This document shows positions 16,861 to 26,823 of a DNA stretch of 64,000 nt, piece by piece. The notes beneath the pieces were generated by a model that searched no databases, had not been told where the DNA came from, and saw only the letters and a program-made list of their open reading frames with translations. This DNA comes from Verrucomicrobia bacterium CG1_02_43_26. Its GTDB lineage: Bacteria > Verrucomicrobiota > Verrucomicrobiia > Opitutales > CG1-02-43-26. The position numbers were made by a program, and so were the translations under genes. The DNA lies in contig MNWT01000014.1 in assembly GCA_001872735.1 (NCBI GenBank), positions 106,856-170,855 of the forward strand, written 5' to 3'. Position 1 is the stretch's first letter. Every line of letters starts with the position of its first letter.

Positions 16861-18105
16861 CTAAATTTTATCTTGGAGGCAAACTTCGTTATGGAGGGCA
16901 GCTGTTTCGTCTATTAACGATAGTACTTCGCCGAGAAGGTAGATGGAGCCTGTGACGATGATGATATCGGAACTGTTTTCAGGCAAAAAACGGTTTGGGC
17001 TACTGAAAAGCTGTGAAAGTGATTTTATGGAAGCCTTTGGGGGAGCTATCTTTAAAAGTTCATTAGCTGGGGTGGCACGAGGTTGGTTAATGGTCACGAG
17101 ATAAATTTCGTGTGCGTGTGCAGCTATTGTAGCGAAGATGGCTTGGGCGCGGTCTTCCCCAAGTGTGCCACAGACAAAAGTGAATTGCTTACCGGTTTGT
17201 GCGTGGAGCTCTGCTAGATTTTTAGCTAAAATGGCAGCGGAACCCTCGTTGTGAGAAGCATCGAGAATCAAGGTTTGGCCGGTAATGAGTTTAATTTTTT
17301 CCCAGCGACCCCTGCAGGTTACGGACATTAGCCCCTTTGATTTTGCGGCTTCTGATACCGGAAATTTGCTTTGCAGGATATTTACGACTAAACTGGCGAT
17401 GGCAGCATTTTCGCGTTGGCAAGAACCATGAAGCGCTGTTTCCGGATAATTACTTCCTGAGATAGCGTAGACGGGGGCGTTTTTTTGTTTTGCGACTTTA
17501 CGAATAACCGCTTCTGCCTCAAGGGGGAGAACGCCGATGACGACCGGTGTATTTTGTTTTATGATACCGGCTTTGGCGTGAGCGATTTCAGAGAGAGAGT
17601 TACCGAGGATGTTTGTGTGATCCTTGCTGATGGAAGTGATGACGGAGATTTCGGGATTTATGATATTGGTGGAATCATGCTCGCCGCCTAAGCCGACCTC
17701 GATGATGGCGATGTCTACCCCTTCTCGCGCGAATTCCAAGAACGTTATACCTGTCATGAACTCAAAAAACGAAACGCCTGATTTGTCAGCGATAGAGGAG
17801 AGCTCCTCTGTGTATTGTACGATTTTATCCCGAGAAAGGTTTTGGCCATTAACGCGAATACGCTCACCGAGATAGACGAGATGAGGAGAGGTATGTAACC
17901 CTGTTTTATACCCTGCGGTACGATAAATGGAATCCAGTATGGAGCATACGCTACCCTTGCCATTGGTGCCTGTTACATGGATAGAAGGAAAGTTGTTTTG
18001 CGGGTTAGACAATTCCTCTGCCAATATTTTTATACGCTCCAGACCCAGTTTTGAACCCGAGTTGCGAAGCGAGTAAAGATATTCCTGGGCTTTAGTGTAC
18101 CCCAT
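16861..18105 (-). CDS. folC: bifunctional folylpolyglutamate synthase / dihydrofolate synthase
   Basis: FolC adds glutamate to dihydropteroate and folates in the cytoplasm. Its 414 residues are normal. A Mur-ligase-type ATP site, HVTGTNGKGSVCS, lies near residue 40, followed by GLHTSPHLVYLGERI and the metal-binding region FLEFAREGVDIAIIEVGLGGEHDSTN. The C-terminal domain carries LILDASHNEGSA. It follows accD after 16 bases on the same strand, an accD-folC order also known from other bacteria, so the two are probably co-transcribed. Confidence 0.95.
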   Translation of the reverse strand: MGYTKAQEYLYSLRNSGSKLGLERIKILAEELSNPQNNFPSIHVTGTNGKGSVCSILDSIYRTAGYKTGLHTSPHLVYLGERIRVNGQNLSRDKIVQYTEELSSIADKSGVSFFEFMTGITFLEFAREGVDIAIIEVGLGGEHDSTNIINPEISVITSISKDHTNILGNSLSEIAHAKAGIIKQNTPVVIGVLPLEAEAVIRKVAKQKNAPVYAISGSNYPETALHGSCQRENAAIASLVVNILQSKFPVSEAAKSKGLMSVTCRGRWEKIKLITGQTLILDASHNEGSAAILAKNLAELHAQTGKQFTFVCGTLGEDRAQAIFATIAAHAHEIYLVTINQPRATPANELLKIAPPKASIKSLSQLFSSPNRFLPENSSDIIIVTGSIYLLGEVLSLIDETAALHNEVCLQDKI

Positions 18106-18121
18106 ATCTTGGGTGTCAAAA

Positions 18122-18991
18122 TTAAGCGCTAGCGAGCTCGCTTTTTTGATTGTGAGACAATGTTTTGATGAGATATGTAATACGATCGCGCAATTCGTGA
18201 CGGGTTACGATCTGATCTATTAAACCACGCTCTAAAAGAAATTCTGATGTTTGGAAACCCTCGGGAAGCTCCTGTTGGGTGGTTTCCTTAATGACCCGAG
18301 GCCCCGCGAAACCGATAAGCGCACCCGGTTCTGCTAAGATAATATCCCCGAGAGAAGCGAAACTAGCCATGACACCTGCCATAGTAGGGTTTGTGAGAAC
18401 AGAAATATAAGGAAGACCTGCTAAAGCGAGCCTGGATAATGCGGCACTTGTTTTTGCCATTTGCATTAAGCTGAGGATTCCCTCATACATACGTGCGCCA
18501 CCAGAAGCGGAGACGATAATGACAGGAGTTCTTTGTTTGATTGCGCGCTCAATACAACGCGTAATTTTTTCACCCACTACGGAACCCATACTGGCTCCGA
18601 GGAAGCGAAAATCCATTACAGAAATGTTTACCGGCGTGCCACCCATGGTACCTGTACCTGTAATAACGGCATCATTTAAGCCCGTTTTCTTTTTATATTG
18701 CTTGAGTTTTTCATCATAGCAAGAGACGCCCTTGAATTGTAACGGGTTAGCGGAACACAGCTCGCTATCCATTTCGACAAAACTACCTGCGTCTAATAAG
18801 GACTGGATTCTAGCAGGTGCGCTGATAGGGAAATGGTAACCACTATTTGGGACAACATTTAAGTTATTCTCCAAATCCTTGTTGTAGACGATCTCGCCTG
18901 TCTTGGGACATTTAGTCCACAATCCTGCCGGGATGTCCTTTTTTTTCTTAACATCAAGAGTTGAGTATTTTGGTTTACTGAATAACGCCAT
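18122..18991 (-). CDS. accD: acetyl-CoA carboxylase carboxyltransferase subunit beta, degenerate zinc ribbon
   Basis: AccD with AccA transfers the carboxyl group from biotin to acetyl-CoA, the first step of fatty-acid synthesis. Its 289 residues are normal. The crotonase-like core is intact ([67 protein letters not shown]). The N-terminal zinc ribbon, usually C-x2-C...C-x2-C, is not: the first pair reads CPKT and the second pair reads VPNS, so three of four Cys are lost. Either the finger has become metal-free or zinc is not needed here. It is first in an operon with folC. Confidence 0.95.
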   Translation of the reverse strand: MALFSKPKYSTLDVKKKKDIPAGLWTKCPKTGEIVYNKDLENNLNVVPNSGYHFPISAPARIQSLLDAGSFVEMDSELCSANPLQFKGVSCYDEKLKQYKKKTGLNDAVITGTGTMGGTPVNISVMDFRFLGASMGSVVGEKITRCIERAIKQRTPVIIVSASGGARMYEGILSLMQMAKTSAALSRLALAGLPYISVLTNPTMAGVMASFASLGDIILAEPGALIGFAGPRVIKETTQQELPEGFQTSEFLLERGLIDQIVTRHELRDRITYLIKTLSHNQKSELASA

Positions 18992-19263
18992 GAGCTATGT
19001 ATTATTTAGTTTAGTATTAAACTATAAACGTGAACGCTTTGCAAGTAAATGATATTTCGATGGATGAAATTTAAGTTTTGTGCCCCTCTATGGTAGAGCG
19101 CAGCAGTAGACGCGTTGGTCTATAAGGCCTTGACTTATAATAGGTAAGGTTTATCATGATGGACTACTTTATAAGGGGTAATTGGATCAATAATAAAAAA
19201 AATGGCATGGTTTCGTAAAAGTATGGGCCATGGCGTTTTATAAAAAAACAAAAAAGTTAAGAC

Positions 19264-20742
19264 ATGTTACTTTCTCGATTAAAATCTGAATGGTTTGGCA
19301 ATGTAAGAGGAGATTTACTGGCCGGAATGGTAGTGGCCCTCGCACTTATTCCCGAAGCCATTGCGTTTTCTATTATTGCGGGAGTGGATCCCAAAGTAGG
19401 CTTATATGCCTCCTTCTGTATTACGGTAGTGATTGCCTTTGTGGGAGGACGGCCAGGAATGATTTCCGCAGCGACGGGAGCCATGGCGTTGGTGATGATA
19501 ACGCTAGTAAAAGAGCACGGTTTGGAATATTTATTGGCCGCGACCGTGTTAACCGGAGTTATGCAGGTATTTGCCGGTATATTTAAATTAGGCTCATTAT
19601 TACGATTTGTGTCGAAGTCTGTTGTCACAGGGTTTGTAAACGCGCTGGCGATACTTATTTTTATGGCACAGTTACCCGAGTTTTACGGTGCGGGATGGCA
19701 GATGTACGCGATGGTAGCTGCAGGGTTAGGCATTATTTACCTATTTCCCTATATCACCCGAGCCGTACCCTCGCCATTGGTAGCGATTGTTGTTTTGACA
19801 GTGCTAAGTATCATGATGGGGCTTGATTTGCGAACGGTAGGAGATATGGGCGAGTTACCCAGTACGCTACCGATGTTCCTCATACCGAACATACCCCTGA
19901 CGCTGGAAACGCTACAAATTATATTACCCTTTTCACTGACACTGGCGGCGGTTGGTTTGTTGGAATCGCTGATGACTGCTGTGATCATCGATGACTTAAC
20001 GGATACGCCCAGTAAGAAAAACAAAGAATGCGCGGGACAAGGGATTGCCAATATAGTGACCGGATTTTTTGGCGGGATGGCCGGGTGTGCCATGATCGGG
20101 CAATCTGTGATTAATGTGAAATCCGGTGGGCGAGGAAGACTTTCAACCCTGTTTGCGGGATGCTTTTTATTGTTTCTGATCTTGGTATTAGCGGATTGGG
20201 TGAAACAAATACCGATGGGCGCATTGGTGGCGGTGATGATTATGGTAGCCATTGGTACCTTTAGCTGGACATCTGTAAAGAACCTGAGAAGCCATCCGAG
20301 AACATCAAGCCTAGTGATGATTACGACGGTTATCGTGGTGGTGATTACCCATGACCTGGCCAAAGGCGTGTTTGCGGGAGTGTTGATGAGCGCGCTCTTC
20401 TTTGCGAAGAAAGTGTCTCGCCTATTGGTTGTAAAATCTGAGCGAGATGAGCATGGCCAGCGCGTATATACCGTACAAGGACAAGTATTTTTTGCATCCG
20501 CGGAACGCTTTGCCACATTTTTTGATTTTAAAGAAGTGGTTGAGAACGTGACTATTGATGTACATAAAGCCCATTTTTGGGATTTATCAGCCGTTGGGGC
20601 ACTTGATAAAGTCGTACTTAAATTCAGACGAGAAGGCACAGAGGTGAAATTGCTTGGCTTAAACGAAGCAAGTGCTACAATTGTAGAAAACCTTGGTATT
20701 CATAATAAAACGGATGTTACCGAGCTGGATCTCACACACTAA
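19264..20742 (+). CDS. SulP family inorganic anion transporter with STAS domain
   Basis: The protein has 492 residues. It has ten or more membrane helices starting with the SulP signature ([52 protein letters not shown]), then the [29 protein letters not shown] segment. A C-terminal STAS domain covers about residues 385-490 ([15 protein letters not shown]). The family carries sulfate, bicarbonate or dicarboxylates with protons or sodium; the substrate cannot be told from sequence alone. A universal stress protein gene follows after 15 bases, a common pairing for SulP genes, so the two are probably an operon. Confidence 0.93.
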   Translation: MLLSRLKSEWFGNVRGDLLAGMVVALALIPEAIAFSIIAGVDPKVGLYASFCITVVIAFVGGRPGMISAATGAMALVMITLVKEHGLEYLLAATVLTGVMQVFAGIFKLGSLLRFVSKSVVTGFVNALAILIFMAQLPEFYGAGWQMYAMVAAGLGIIYLFPYITRAVPSPLVAIVVLTVLSIMMGLDLRTVGDMGELPSTLPMFLIPNIPLTLETLQIILPFSLTLAAVGLLESLMTAVIIDDLTDTPSKKNKECAGQGIANIVTGFFGGMAGCAMIGQSVINVKSGGRGRLSTLFAGCFLLFLILVLADWVKQIPMGALVAVMIMVAIGTFSWTSVKNLRSHPRTSSLVMITTVIVVVITHDLAKGVFAGVLMSALFFAKKVSRLLVVKSERDEHGQRVYTVQGQVFFASAERFATFFDFKEVVENVTIDVHKAHFWDLSAVGALDKVVLKFRREGTEVKLLGLNEASATIVENLGIHNKTDVTELDLTH

Positions 20743-20757
20743 AGATTGGGAAAGACT

Positions 20758-21618
20758 ATGAGTAAAATTATTGCCTGTATAGACGGATCAACCTACGCCG
20801 ATAGTATTTGCCGATTAAGCGCGTGGGCGGCAAAGCAGACGGGGATGCGTGTATGTCTGTTACATATTGCAGCGCCTCATACAGAAATGAAAGCGAAAGT
20901 GGATTTGAGTGGCAGTATAGGATTGGGCGCAAAAAGCAGTTTGCTTAAAGAACTCACAAAAATAGACGAAGAGCACGGTAAGCTAGAGCAGCATAAAGGC
21001 GTAGAGATCTTAGAACGTGCCAAAAAAGTGTTGGCAGAAAATGGGATTGAGCAGCCAGAGATATTGCATCGCCGAGGCTCCTTGGTTGAAACGATTGCCG
21101 AAATAGGAGATCAGGCAGAACTAATTGTGGTTGGAAAAGGAGGCGAGCAGGATAATGCCAAAGCGGGTTATGTTGGCGCGCATTTAGATCGCTTGGCTCA
21201 CGCCACGCACAAGTCATTGTTGATTGCTACTAAAGAAACCAGAGAAGTTAAACGATTTCTAATTGCGTATGATGGAAGCCCCAGCTCCAATAAAGCGATT
21301 GAATATGTAAGCAGTCAGCTCCTTTTTGAAGATTTGGAATGCCATATATTATGTGTGACCGAAAAGACACCAGGGGCTGAAAGAAGTCTGGCATACGCGG
21401 AAAATAAAATAAAAGAAAGCGGCATTCAAGTGATAGCACACTTGCACCATGAAGAGGCTGTTGCTGTGGCTGTTACGGACTATATAAAAGAGCACGATAT
21501 CGATCTGTTATCAATGGGGGCATACGGGCATTCAAAAATGCACAGCCTTTTTTTTGGCAGTACGACTAAGGAGCTTATCCAGACATCGCAGGTACCGATA
21601 TTGTTGTTTAGGGGTTAG
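20758..21618 (+). CDS. tandem-domain universal stress protein
   Basis: About 286 residues with two UspA folds: residues 1-150 (MSKIIACIDGSTYADSICRL, ending AHATHKSLLIAT) and about 160-286 (RFLIAYDGSPSSNKAIEYV, LLSMGAYGHSKMHSLFFGST, QVPILLF). The second half has the G-x2-G-x9-G/S/T nucleotide-binding pattern (GAYGHSKMHSLFFGST), and the first has GKGGEQDNAKAGYVGAH, a looser form. I chose ATG 20758 because GGGAAAG precedes it; a TTG at 20746 would add four residues. It lies directly after the SulP gene and may tune the transporter or respond to ATP level, which is inference. Confidence 0.9.
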   Translation: MSKIIACIDGSTYADSICRLSAWAAKQTGMRVCLLHIAAPHTEMKAKVDLSGSIGLGAKSSLLKELTKIDEEHGKLEQHKGVEILERAKKVLAENGIEQPEILHRRGSLVETIAEIGDQAELIVVGKGGEQDNAKAGYVGAHLDRLAHATHKSLLIATKETREVKRFLIAYDGSPSSNKAIEYVSSQLLFEDLECHILCVTEKTPGAERSLAYAENKIKESGIQVIAHLHHEEAVAVAVTDYIKEHDIDLLSMGAYGHSKMHSLFFGSTTKELIQTSQVPILLFRG

Positions 21619-21631
21619 GGAGTTGAAGAGA

Positions 21632-22354
21632 TCAGCCGTGGCCGATGGTGAGGATATCGATATGTTTTGCGCCGTGTTTTTTGAGAATATGAGCACACGT
21701 ATTTGTTGTTGAGCCTGTTGTGAAAACGTCGTCTATGATGATATAACGGACGTCTGGGTCTAGCGATTTGTTTTTATTTAAAGCAAAAGCCTTACGCACA
21801 TTTTTAAGACGCTCCTGGCGATTCATACGCGTTTGGGTTTTTGTGTTCTTGGTGCGCTGAAGGAGCTCCATTACCTTAGTGTTTTGTGCTGCGTTTGCTA
21901 AGACGTTTGCGATAAAGAGGCTTTGATTGAAGCCGCGCTTACGCTCCTTTTTTGCATGGAGCGGGACGGGTACCAAGACGGCGTTGTTGATGAAATTTAT
22001 AAACTCGGTTTGCTGTGATAGAAGAGCACTTAAGTCCCTTTCTAAATAGAGACCCCGGTGATATTTTAACTCGTGGATGATCTTCCTACCCGTGCCCCTT
22101 AATAAAAAAGCCGTTTTGCCATTTGAGAATACGGGATCGAGCTCAACACACTTAGGGCAAACGCGTTCACCAGAGACATCTCCGTAGAAAGGGTAGCCAC
22201 ATGTTTTGCAGTGAGGGGAGTGTACCCATTCGATTTTATGTGCGCACGGTTGGCAGAGGTATTGGAGAGAACTATTCTTCGTTAAACGCGTTTGGCAAGA
22301 AAGGCAGTCTCTGGGGTAGAGCCAATCGAGAAGAATTTTAACGAACTTGAGCAT
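21632..22354 (-). CDS. comF: ComF family phosphoribosyltransferase-like protein
   Basis: About 240 residues. The N-terminus has paired zinc-type Cys motifs (CLSCQ, CQPC, CKTC, CPKC). The C-terminal half is a type I PRTase fold with HELKYHRGLYLERDL, VPVPLHAKKERKRGFNQS and the PRPP-binding loop YIIIDDVFTTGSTTNTC. ComF acts in the cytoplasm in natural transformation of competent species; in many other genomes the homologue has no proven role. I start it at the ATG at 22354 (MLKFVKILLDWLYPRDC), which overlaps the end of the CPBP protease gene by 17 bases. An upstream start at 22426 would overlap much more. Confidence 0.9.
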   Translation of the reverse strand: MLKFVKILLDWLYPRDCLSCQTRLTKNSSLQYLCQPCAHKIEWVHSPHCKTCGYPFYGDVSGERVCPKCVELDPVFSNGKTAFLLRGTGRKIIHELKYHRGLYLERDLSALLSQQTEFINFINNAVLVPVPLHAKKERKRGFNQSLFIANVLANAAQNTKVMELLQRTKNTKTQTRMNRQERLKNVRKAFALNKNKSLDPDVRYIIIDDVFTTGSTTNTCAHILKKHGAKHIDILTIGHG

Positions 22355-23312
22355 ATTTTCTGTGAAAACAGTCGAAGTAAAGCGCAGAGACCAGAAGCGC
22401 AAGAACAATGAGCGGTAAGACCCCATCGATCAGCTTTGTTGTGCCCAGGAAAGCCGGGACAGCGGTATCTGTTATCGCGAAATATTTTCGCGTGAAGAGC
22501 ATGATAAAGACTGTGCCCGCGTGGAAGCCGATACAAGGCATGAGCGAACCTGTCCGTATGAGCAAAAGACTGTGAAAGGCACCCAGTAAAGCGAGGTTTA
22601 TGAATTCGATTAAATTAAAGCTTTTGCCGATGCCAAAGATGTTATTTAGGGCGATTGTGTAGACACCTGCATCCGGGCTGGCATGGATTTTGAAATGGGC
22701 GTAGGCGAAGAAGCAGCTGCTAAGGACGATTGCGATGATAGGCGTAAGCGCTTGATAGAAGAAACGAAAGATGATGGCACGAAAGAGAACCTCTTCGAGT
22801 ACACCGACTGCGATGGCAGAGATGAAAATAAGGGGAAGCGAGAGGTGTTTGATTAATCTTATTTTCTCATAAAGGGTGTCTGCAATGACGGGAAGAGAAA
22901 AACCAGAGGCGTATATAAAGCGGAAAGCAGCCATGAAGAAAATCAGTGAAGCGCCGATGAAGAACCACCTGAATGCTCGATTGAAGCCCTGTTGCGTGAA
23001 GTTTAGACCTATTGCGGACCATTGAAAGAGGCCGCAGGAGTAGAGCATCCAGGGGAGTAACGCAATAACAGCGGCCAAACGCACACGATTAAAATAAATA
23101 TGGATACCCTTTTTTGAGAGGTAGGTGTTGAGTTGATTAGGGGAAGACGCGTGCCAATTCTGGACGAAATCGTAGATAAGAGGCGTTACCGCCATAGCGA
23201 TTAAAATTGAGCCGAAAAAGATAGCGGCTAGCCAGTAGAGACCCTTGTACTTTGAACCCTTAAGAGGAGCGAAGGGAAAAAAAGGTTTGGTGAGGCGCTT
23301 TGTCATACTCAT
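22338..23312 (-). CDS. CPBP family intramembrane glutamic endopeptidase
   Basis: The protein has 324 residues with about eight membrane helices. The CPBP (Rce1-like/Abi) motifs are present: motif 1 EEVLFRAIIFR near residue 177, motif 2 FFAYAHF near 208 and motif 3 IGFHAGTVFIMLF near 275, supplying the Glu-Glu, His and His residues of the membrane metallo/glutamic protease. Family members process membrane proteins or bacteriocins, but the target here is unknown. It sits directly after truA with no gap and overlaps comF, so translation is probably coupled. Confidence 0.9.
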   Translation of the reverse strand: MSMTKRLTKPFFPFAPLKGSKYKGLYWLAAIFFGSILIAMAVTPLIYDFVQNWHASSPNQLNTYLSKKGIHIYFNRVRLAAVIALLPWMLYSCGLFQWSAIGLNFTQQGFNRAFRWFFIGASLIFFMAAFRFIYASGFSLPVIADTLYEKIRLIKHLSLPLIFISAIAVGVLEEVLFRAIIFRFFYQALTPIIAIVLSSCFFAYAHFKIHASPDAGVYTIALNNIFGIGKSFNLIEFINLALLGAFHSLLLIRTGSLMPCIGFHAGTVFIMLFTRKYFAITDTAVPAFLGTTKLIDGVLPLIVLALLVSALYFDCFHRKYAQVR

Positions 23313-24050
23313 TTAATAATAGACCCTTTCGAGACAGAGCCCCTTGGACGGGGCGGTTACTACGAGCCGCGAGCGAACTCGGCTATCTAGAATCTCTTTG
23401 ACGCGAGTGGGTTCCATTTTACCTAAACCGACCTCTAGCAACGTACCCGCCATGCTACGAACCATTTTGTACAAATAGCCACTGCCCTCTGTTATTAAAC
23501 GGATTTTGGAGCCACGGGCCAGGATATCAACCCTCCAGATATTTTTGTTGGGATTATCCTTAACATTGTCCTCACGAGCGGCACCGAAAGCACTGAAGTC
23601 GTGTTCGCCGACTAAGTATTTAGCGGCCTCTTGCATGGCCTTAACGTCTACTGGTCTATCCCCTATAGAATGGGTGTAGCGAGATTCCATGGGCGGGGCA
23701 TAACCCCTGTGGAAGCGATAGACGTAACGCTTACCCTTGGTGGAATAGCGCGCGTGAAATTTATCCGATACCCTTTTGATGTCGTAGACCTGGATGCCTG
23801 CTGGGAGGCCGCAACGGAGTGCTCTTAGGAGCTCCGGTGTGGAGTGGACCCAATCGGCATCAAAATGGAAAACGTGTTCCTTGGCATGGACACCCGAATC
23901 TGTACGCCCTGAGCTATGGACACGGACGGGTTGTTTGAAAATGACGTGAAGACGCGCTTCGAGAAAATCCTGTATAGTATTGCCCCCCGATTGACTTTGC
24001 CAGCCGAAGAAGTTGGTACCATCGTAAGCACATTTACCCCTCCAACGCAT
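23313..24050 (-). CDS. truA: tRNA pseudouridine(38-40) synthase TruA
   Basis: TruA converts U38-U40 of the tRNA anticodon arm to pseudouridine. The protein has 245 residues, a normal length. The catalytic Asp51 is in SSGRTDSGVHAKEHV. Other conserved text includes YDGTNFFGWQSQ, RKIWRV-type segment NPNKNIWRVDI and YLYKMVRSMAGTLLEVG. Its start overlaps the end of ruvX by 17 bases and its stop touches the next gene, so it is in the middle of a manC-ruvX-truA-CPBP-comF operon. Confidence 0.96.
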   Translation of the reverse strand: MRWRGKCAYDGTNFFGWQSQSGGNTIQDFLEARLHVIFKQPVRVHSSGRTDSGVHAKEHVFHFDADWVHSTPELLRALRCGLPAGIQVYDIKRVSDKFHARYSTKGKRYVYRFHRGYAPPMESRYTHSIGDRPVDVKAMQEAAKYLVGEHDFSAFGAAREDNVKDNPNKNIWRVDILARGSKIRLITEGSGYLYKMVRSMAGTLLEVGLGKMEPTRVKEILDSRVRSRLVVTAPSKGLCLERVYY

Positions 24051-24474
24051 TGAGGAACTCTTGAAGGATTAACGTTGCGGCCCGCGAATCTATATCACCC
24101 GTTTTACGATCCCTTTGTTGTTGGGCAATCGTTTTGCGCTTTTTTTTATGCATTATGCTTTGCATGTCAAACTCCGCCTGAGCGGACGTGAGCCGCTCAT
24201 CCGTTTTATGAATAGGGAGCTGGAAACGCACTTTTAGGATATCGATAAATTGATCCACCTCCTTTGCCTTGAAACCGATGGAACCATCCATGTTGTACGG
24301 GTAGCCGATGACGATAGCCCCGACCCTGCGTTGTTTGATTACATCTGAAATTTGTTGGAGACGATCCTCTAACGATTTTCCGATAGCAGGCGGGATGGGC
24401 AGAGCGATACCCAGCTCATCCGCGAAACTGAGCCCTATGCGTTTTTCCCCGTAATCGATCCCTAGGTAGTTCAA
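24034..24474 (-). CDS. ruvX: Holliday junction resolvase-like protein RuvX (YqgF)
   Basis: The protein has 146 residues with an RNase H-like fold. N-terminal GIDYGEKRIGLSFAD carries the first catalytic Asp, followed by IVIGYPYNMDGSIGFKA and DERLTSAQAE. YqgF proteins are implicated in pre-16S rRNA 5' processing, with a debated nuclease role in recombination. It overlaps manC by four bases at its start and truA by 17 at its end, which indicates translational coupling. Confidence 0.93.
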   Translation of the reverse strand: MNYLGIDYGEKRIGLSFADELGIALPIPPAIGKSLEDRLQQISDVIKQRRVGAIVIGYPYNMDGSIGFKAKEVDQFIDILKVRFQLPIHKTDERLTSAQAEFDMQSIMHKKKRKTIAQQQRDRKTGDIDSRAATLILQEFLNALEG

Positions 24475-25562
24475 GTGTATTTCTTTAGGTTAGCGTCTTG
24501 AGACAAATTTTGAACCAAAGCCTTGATATCCTTTGTGCGATTTCTAGGACAGATCAACGTAGCATCTTTGGTCTGAACAATCACCATATCGCTGATGCCA
24601 ATGACAGCGGTTAAGTGACCATCTGTGTTGACGATGATGTTGTTATTCGAGTCCTCAGCAAAAGCAGTACCATTGATGACATTACCGGCACTATCTTGAG
24701 GAAAGTGGCGAGCGATGGCCTCCCATTCACCAACATCATCCCAGTCGAACCTTGATTCAATGACAACGACATTGATCGCCTTTTCCATGACCGCGTAGTC
24801 GATCGAAATCCTTTCCATTTTAGGGAAAATATCCTTTAAGACCCCATCGATCGGTTTATTAGCCGCGAGCTCGGAATCTATTTGTTTGAGAGAAGCGAAG
24901 AGATTAGGAGCATGTTCCTCAAAAGCGGAAAGGATGGCCTTTGCGGACCAGATGAACATACCGGCATTCCAGTAGTAGTCACCCGAAACGATATATTCCG
25001 TTGCCGTTGATTTATCCGGTTTTTCAACGAAACGACGGACAAAGAAAGCCGTGTAGCCAGCGAAGTTCTCCCATTCCTTGCCACGCTGGATGTAACCATA
25101 GGATGTAGAAGCCTCGCGAGGCTTGATGCCAATCGTTACCAAGACAGAATCCCTTTGCGCGGCAGAAAAAGCAGCATTTAACGTACCCTGGAAATCGTCC
25201 CTGTTATTAATGACATGATCGGCCGGGAAGATAGCTAAGACAGCATCCGGATTCTTGCGCTTAACAAGAACACTCGCTAAGCCAACGGCAGCGGCGGTAT
25301 CCCGCCCTTCAGGTTCGATGATTACCTGGTCCGGTGTTATAAAATCCTTACAGACATCACAGATAGCCTCTTTTTGAGTGGCATTCGTGATGATAAGCAT
25401 GTTTTCCTTAGGGACGATACCCTCGAGCCTTTCAAGCGTTTGGACGATGATAGGCTTGCTGCCGACAATAGCTTGTACGTGCTTAGGATGAGAGAGACGG
25501 CTCATAGGCCAGAAACGTTCCCCCTTGCCCCCCGCGATAATGACCACATATTTATTTTTCAT
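24471..25562 (-). CDS. manC: mannose-1-phosphate guanylyltransferase
   Basis: The enzyme makes GDP-mannose from mannose-1-phosphate and GTP for glycan synthesis. Its 363 residues fit the single-domain form without the phosphomannose isomerase half. The nucleotidyltransferase signature GGKGERFWPMSRLSHPKH is near residue 11; the usual Gln after PK is His here. FPADHVI, SYGYIQRG, FVEKPD and YYWNAGMFIW follow, then SIDYAVMEKA and WDDVGEWEA. It is the first gene of a five-gene minus-strand operon and divergent from the ThiF/rhodanese gene. Confidence 0.93.
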   Translation of the reverse strand: MKNKYVVIIAGGKGERFWPMSRLSHPKHVQAIVGSKPIIVQTLERLEGIVPKENMLIITNATQKEAICDVCKDFITPDQVIIEPEGRDTAAAVGLASVLVKRKNPDAVLAIFPADHVINNRDDFQGTLNAAFSAAQRDSVLVTIGIKPREASTSYGYIQRGKEWENFAGYTAFFVRRFVEKPDKSTATEYIVSGDYYWNAGMFIWSAKAILSAFEEHAPNLFASLKQIDSELAANKPIDGVLKDIFPKMERISIDYAVMEKAINVVVIESRFDWDDVGEWEAIARHFPQDSAGNVINGTAFAEDSNNNIIVNTDGHLTAVIGISDMVIVQTKDATLICPRNRTKDIKALVQNLSQDANLKKYT

Positions 25563-25656
25563 ATAATGATTTTTATTTACTATATTCTAGTTTGATAAAT
25601 TGTGTAAAAACAAATAACATTTGAAGGAAGAAATTTCAAATATTAATAAAAGGATA

Positions 25657-26811
25657 ATGGACGAACTGACATCAGAAGAACTGGCGCGATATGGACGCAA
25701 TGTTATTTTGCCAGGAATCGGAAAGCTTGGGCAAGAGAAACTTAAGCGCGCGCGCGTATTGATTGTTGGATTAGGGGGGCTGGGTAGCCCTGTAGCTATG
25801 TATTTATGCGCGGCAGGTGTGGGCACCCTTGGGTTGGCCGATATGGATGTTATTGAAGAGCATAATTTGCAACGACAAGTCTTGCATGATACCCTTGGTA
25901 TAGAGCGCAAAAAAGTGGATTCGGCCAAAGAACGGTTAGCTAACTTGAACCCCCATTGCCGATTGGTTATACATGAAACAGGCGTTCGGCCGGACAATGT
26001 TTTAGAGATATTAGCGCAGTACGACCTTGTGGTGGACGGGACAGATAATTTTCCCACACGCTATTTAATGAACGACGCGGCCTATATGCTCAATAAACCA
26101 CTTGTTTACGGTAGCCTATTTCAATATGAAGGCCAGGTAACCGTTTTTGAAGCTTATAAAGACGGGCCCTGTTACCGCTGTTTGTTTCCGGAAGTGCCGG
26201 AGCCCGGAACCGTTCCGAACTGCTCTGAAGCAGGGATATTGGGGGCGCTTTGTGGTGTTATAGGCAGCCTGCAAGCGATGGAAGCGCTTAAGTTTATTGT
26301 GGGTTTAGGAGAACCCTTAAGCGGCCAGATGTTGACTGTAGCAAGCTTAGCGGGACGCTTTCAGAAAATGCATATTAAGAAAGACCCCAAGTGCCCCCTA
26401 TGCGGGACACACCCCAGGATAATTTCGATTGAAGCTAGCAATTATGAATTTGAGTGTACGCTGAATAGAGAAGACCATTTGGTGACCGAAGGATTGCCCT
26501 ACGAAGTAGAAGCTGAAACGGTAGCAGACTGGCTGAAATCCGGCGAAGTATTGTTACTAGATGTGCGCGAAAGCTACGAAGTAGATATATGCCGACTAGA
26601 AGGATCTGTTCATATACCGATGGGGGAGCTTCCTGAACGTTTTCAACAGATACCAAAAAACAAGACAGTGGTTGTATATTGCCACCACGGTGGGCGAAGC
26701 CTTTATATGACCAATTTCTTACGTGAAAAAGGGTGGGACAATGCCACTAATTTAATGGGCGGGATAGAAGGCTGGGCGCGCAAAATTGACCCCAGCATGC
26801 GACGTTACTGA
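25657..26811 (+). CDS. ThiF/MoeB-type adenylyltransferase fused to rhodanese domain
   Basis: About 384 residues. The E1-like domain (residues 1-250) has the ATP site GLGGLGSPVAMYLCAAGVGTLGLADMD, zinc-type pairs CYRC and CPLC, and the candidate acceptor Cys in VPNCSEAGILGALCGVIG. The rhodanese domain (about 280-384) has the active Cys in VVVYCHHGGRSLYM. Such fusions activate the C-terminal Gly of a sulfur-carrier protein by adenylation and load sulfur for molybdopterin, thiamine or tRNA thiolation; the carrier is not in the window. I chose ATG 25657; a TTG at 25621 lies in frame upstream without a clear ribosome site. Confidence 0.9.
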   Translation: MDELTSEELARYGRNVILPGIGKLGQEKLKRARVLIVGLGGLGSPVAMYLCAAGVGTLGLADMDVIEEHNLQRQVLHDTLGIERKKVDSAKERLANLNPHCRLVIHETGVRPDNVLEILAQYDLVVDGTDNFPTRYLMNDAAYMLNKPLVYGSLFQYEGQVTVFEAYKDGPCYRCLFPEVPEPGTVPNCSEAGILGALCGVIGSLQAMEALKFIVGLGEPLSGQMLTVASLAGRFQKMHIKKDPKCPLCGTHPRIISIEASNYEFECTLNREDHLVTEGLPYEVEAETVADWLKSGEVLLLDVRESYEVDICRLEGSVHIPMGELPERFQQIPKNKTVVVYCHHGGRSLYMTNFLREKGWDNATNLMGGIEGWARKIDPSMRRY

Positions 26812-26823
26812 GGATTGTCACTC

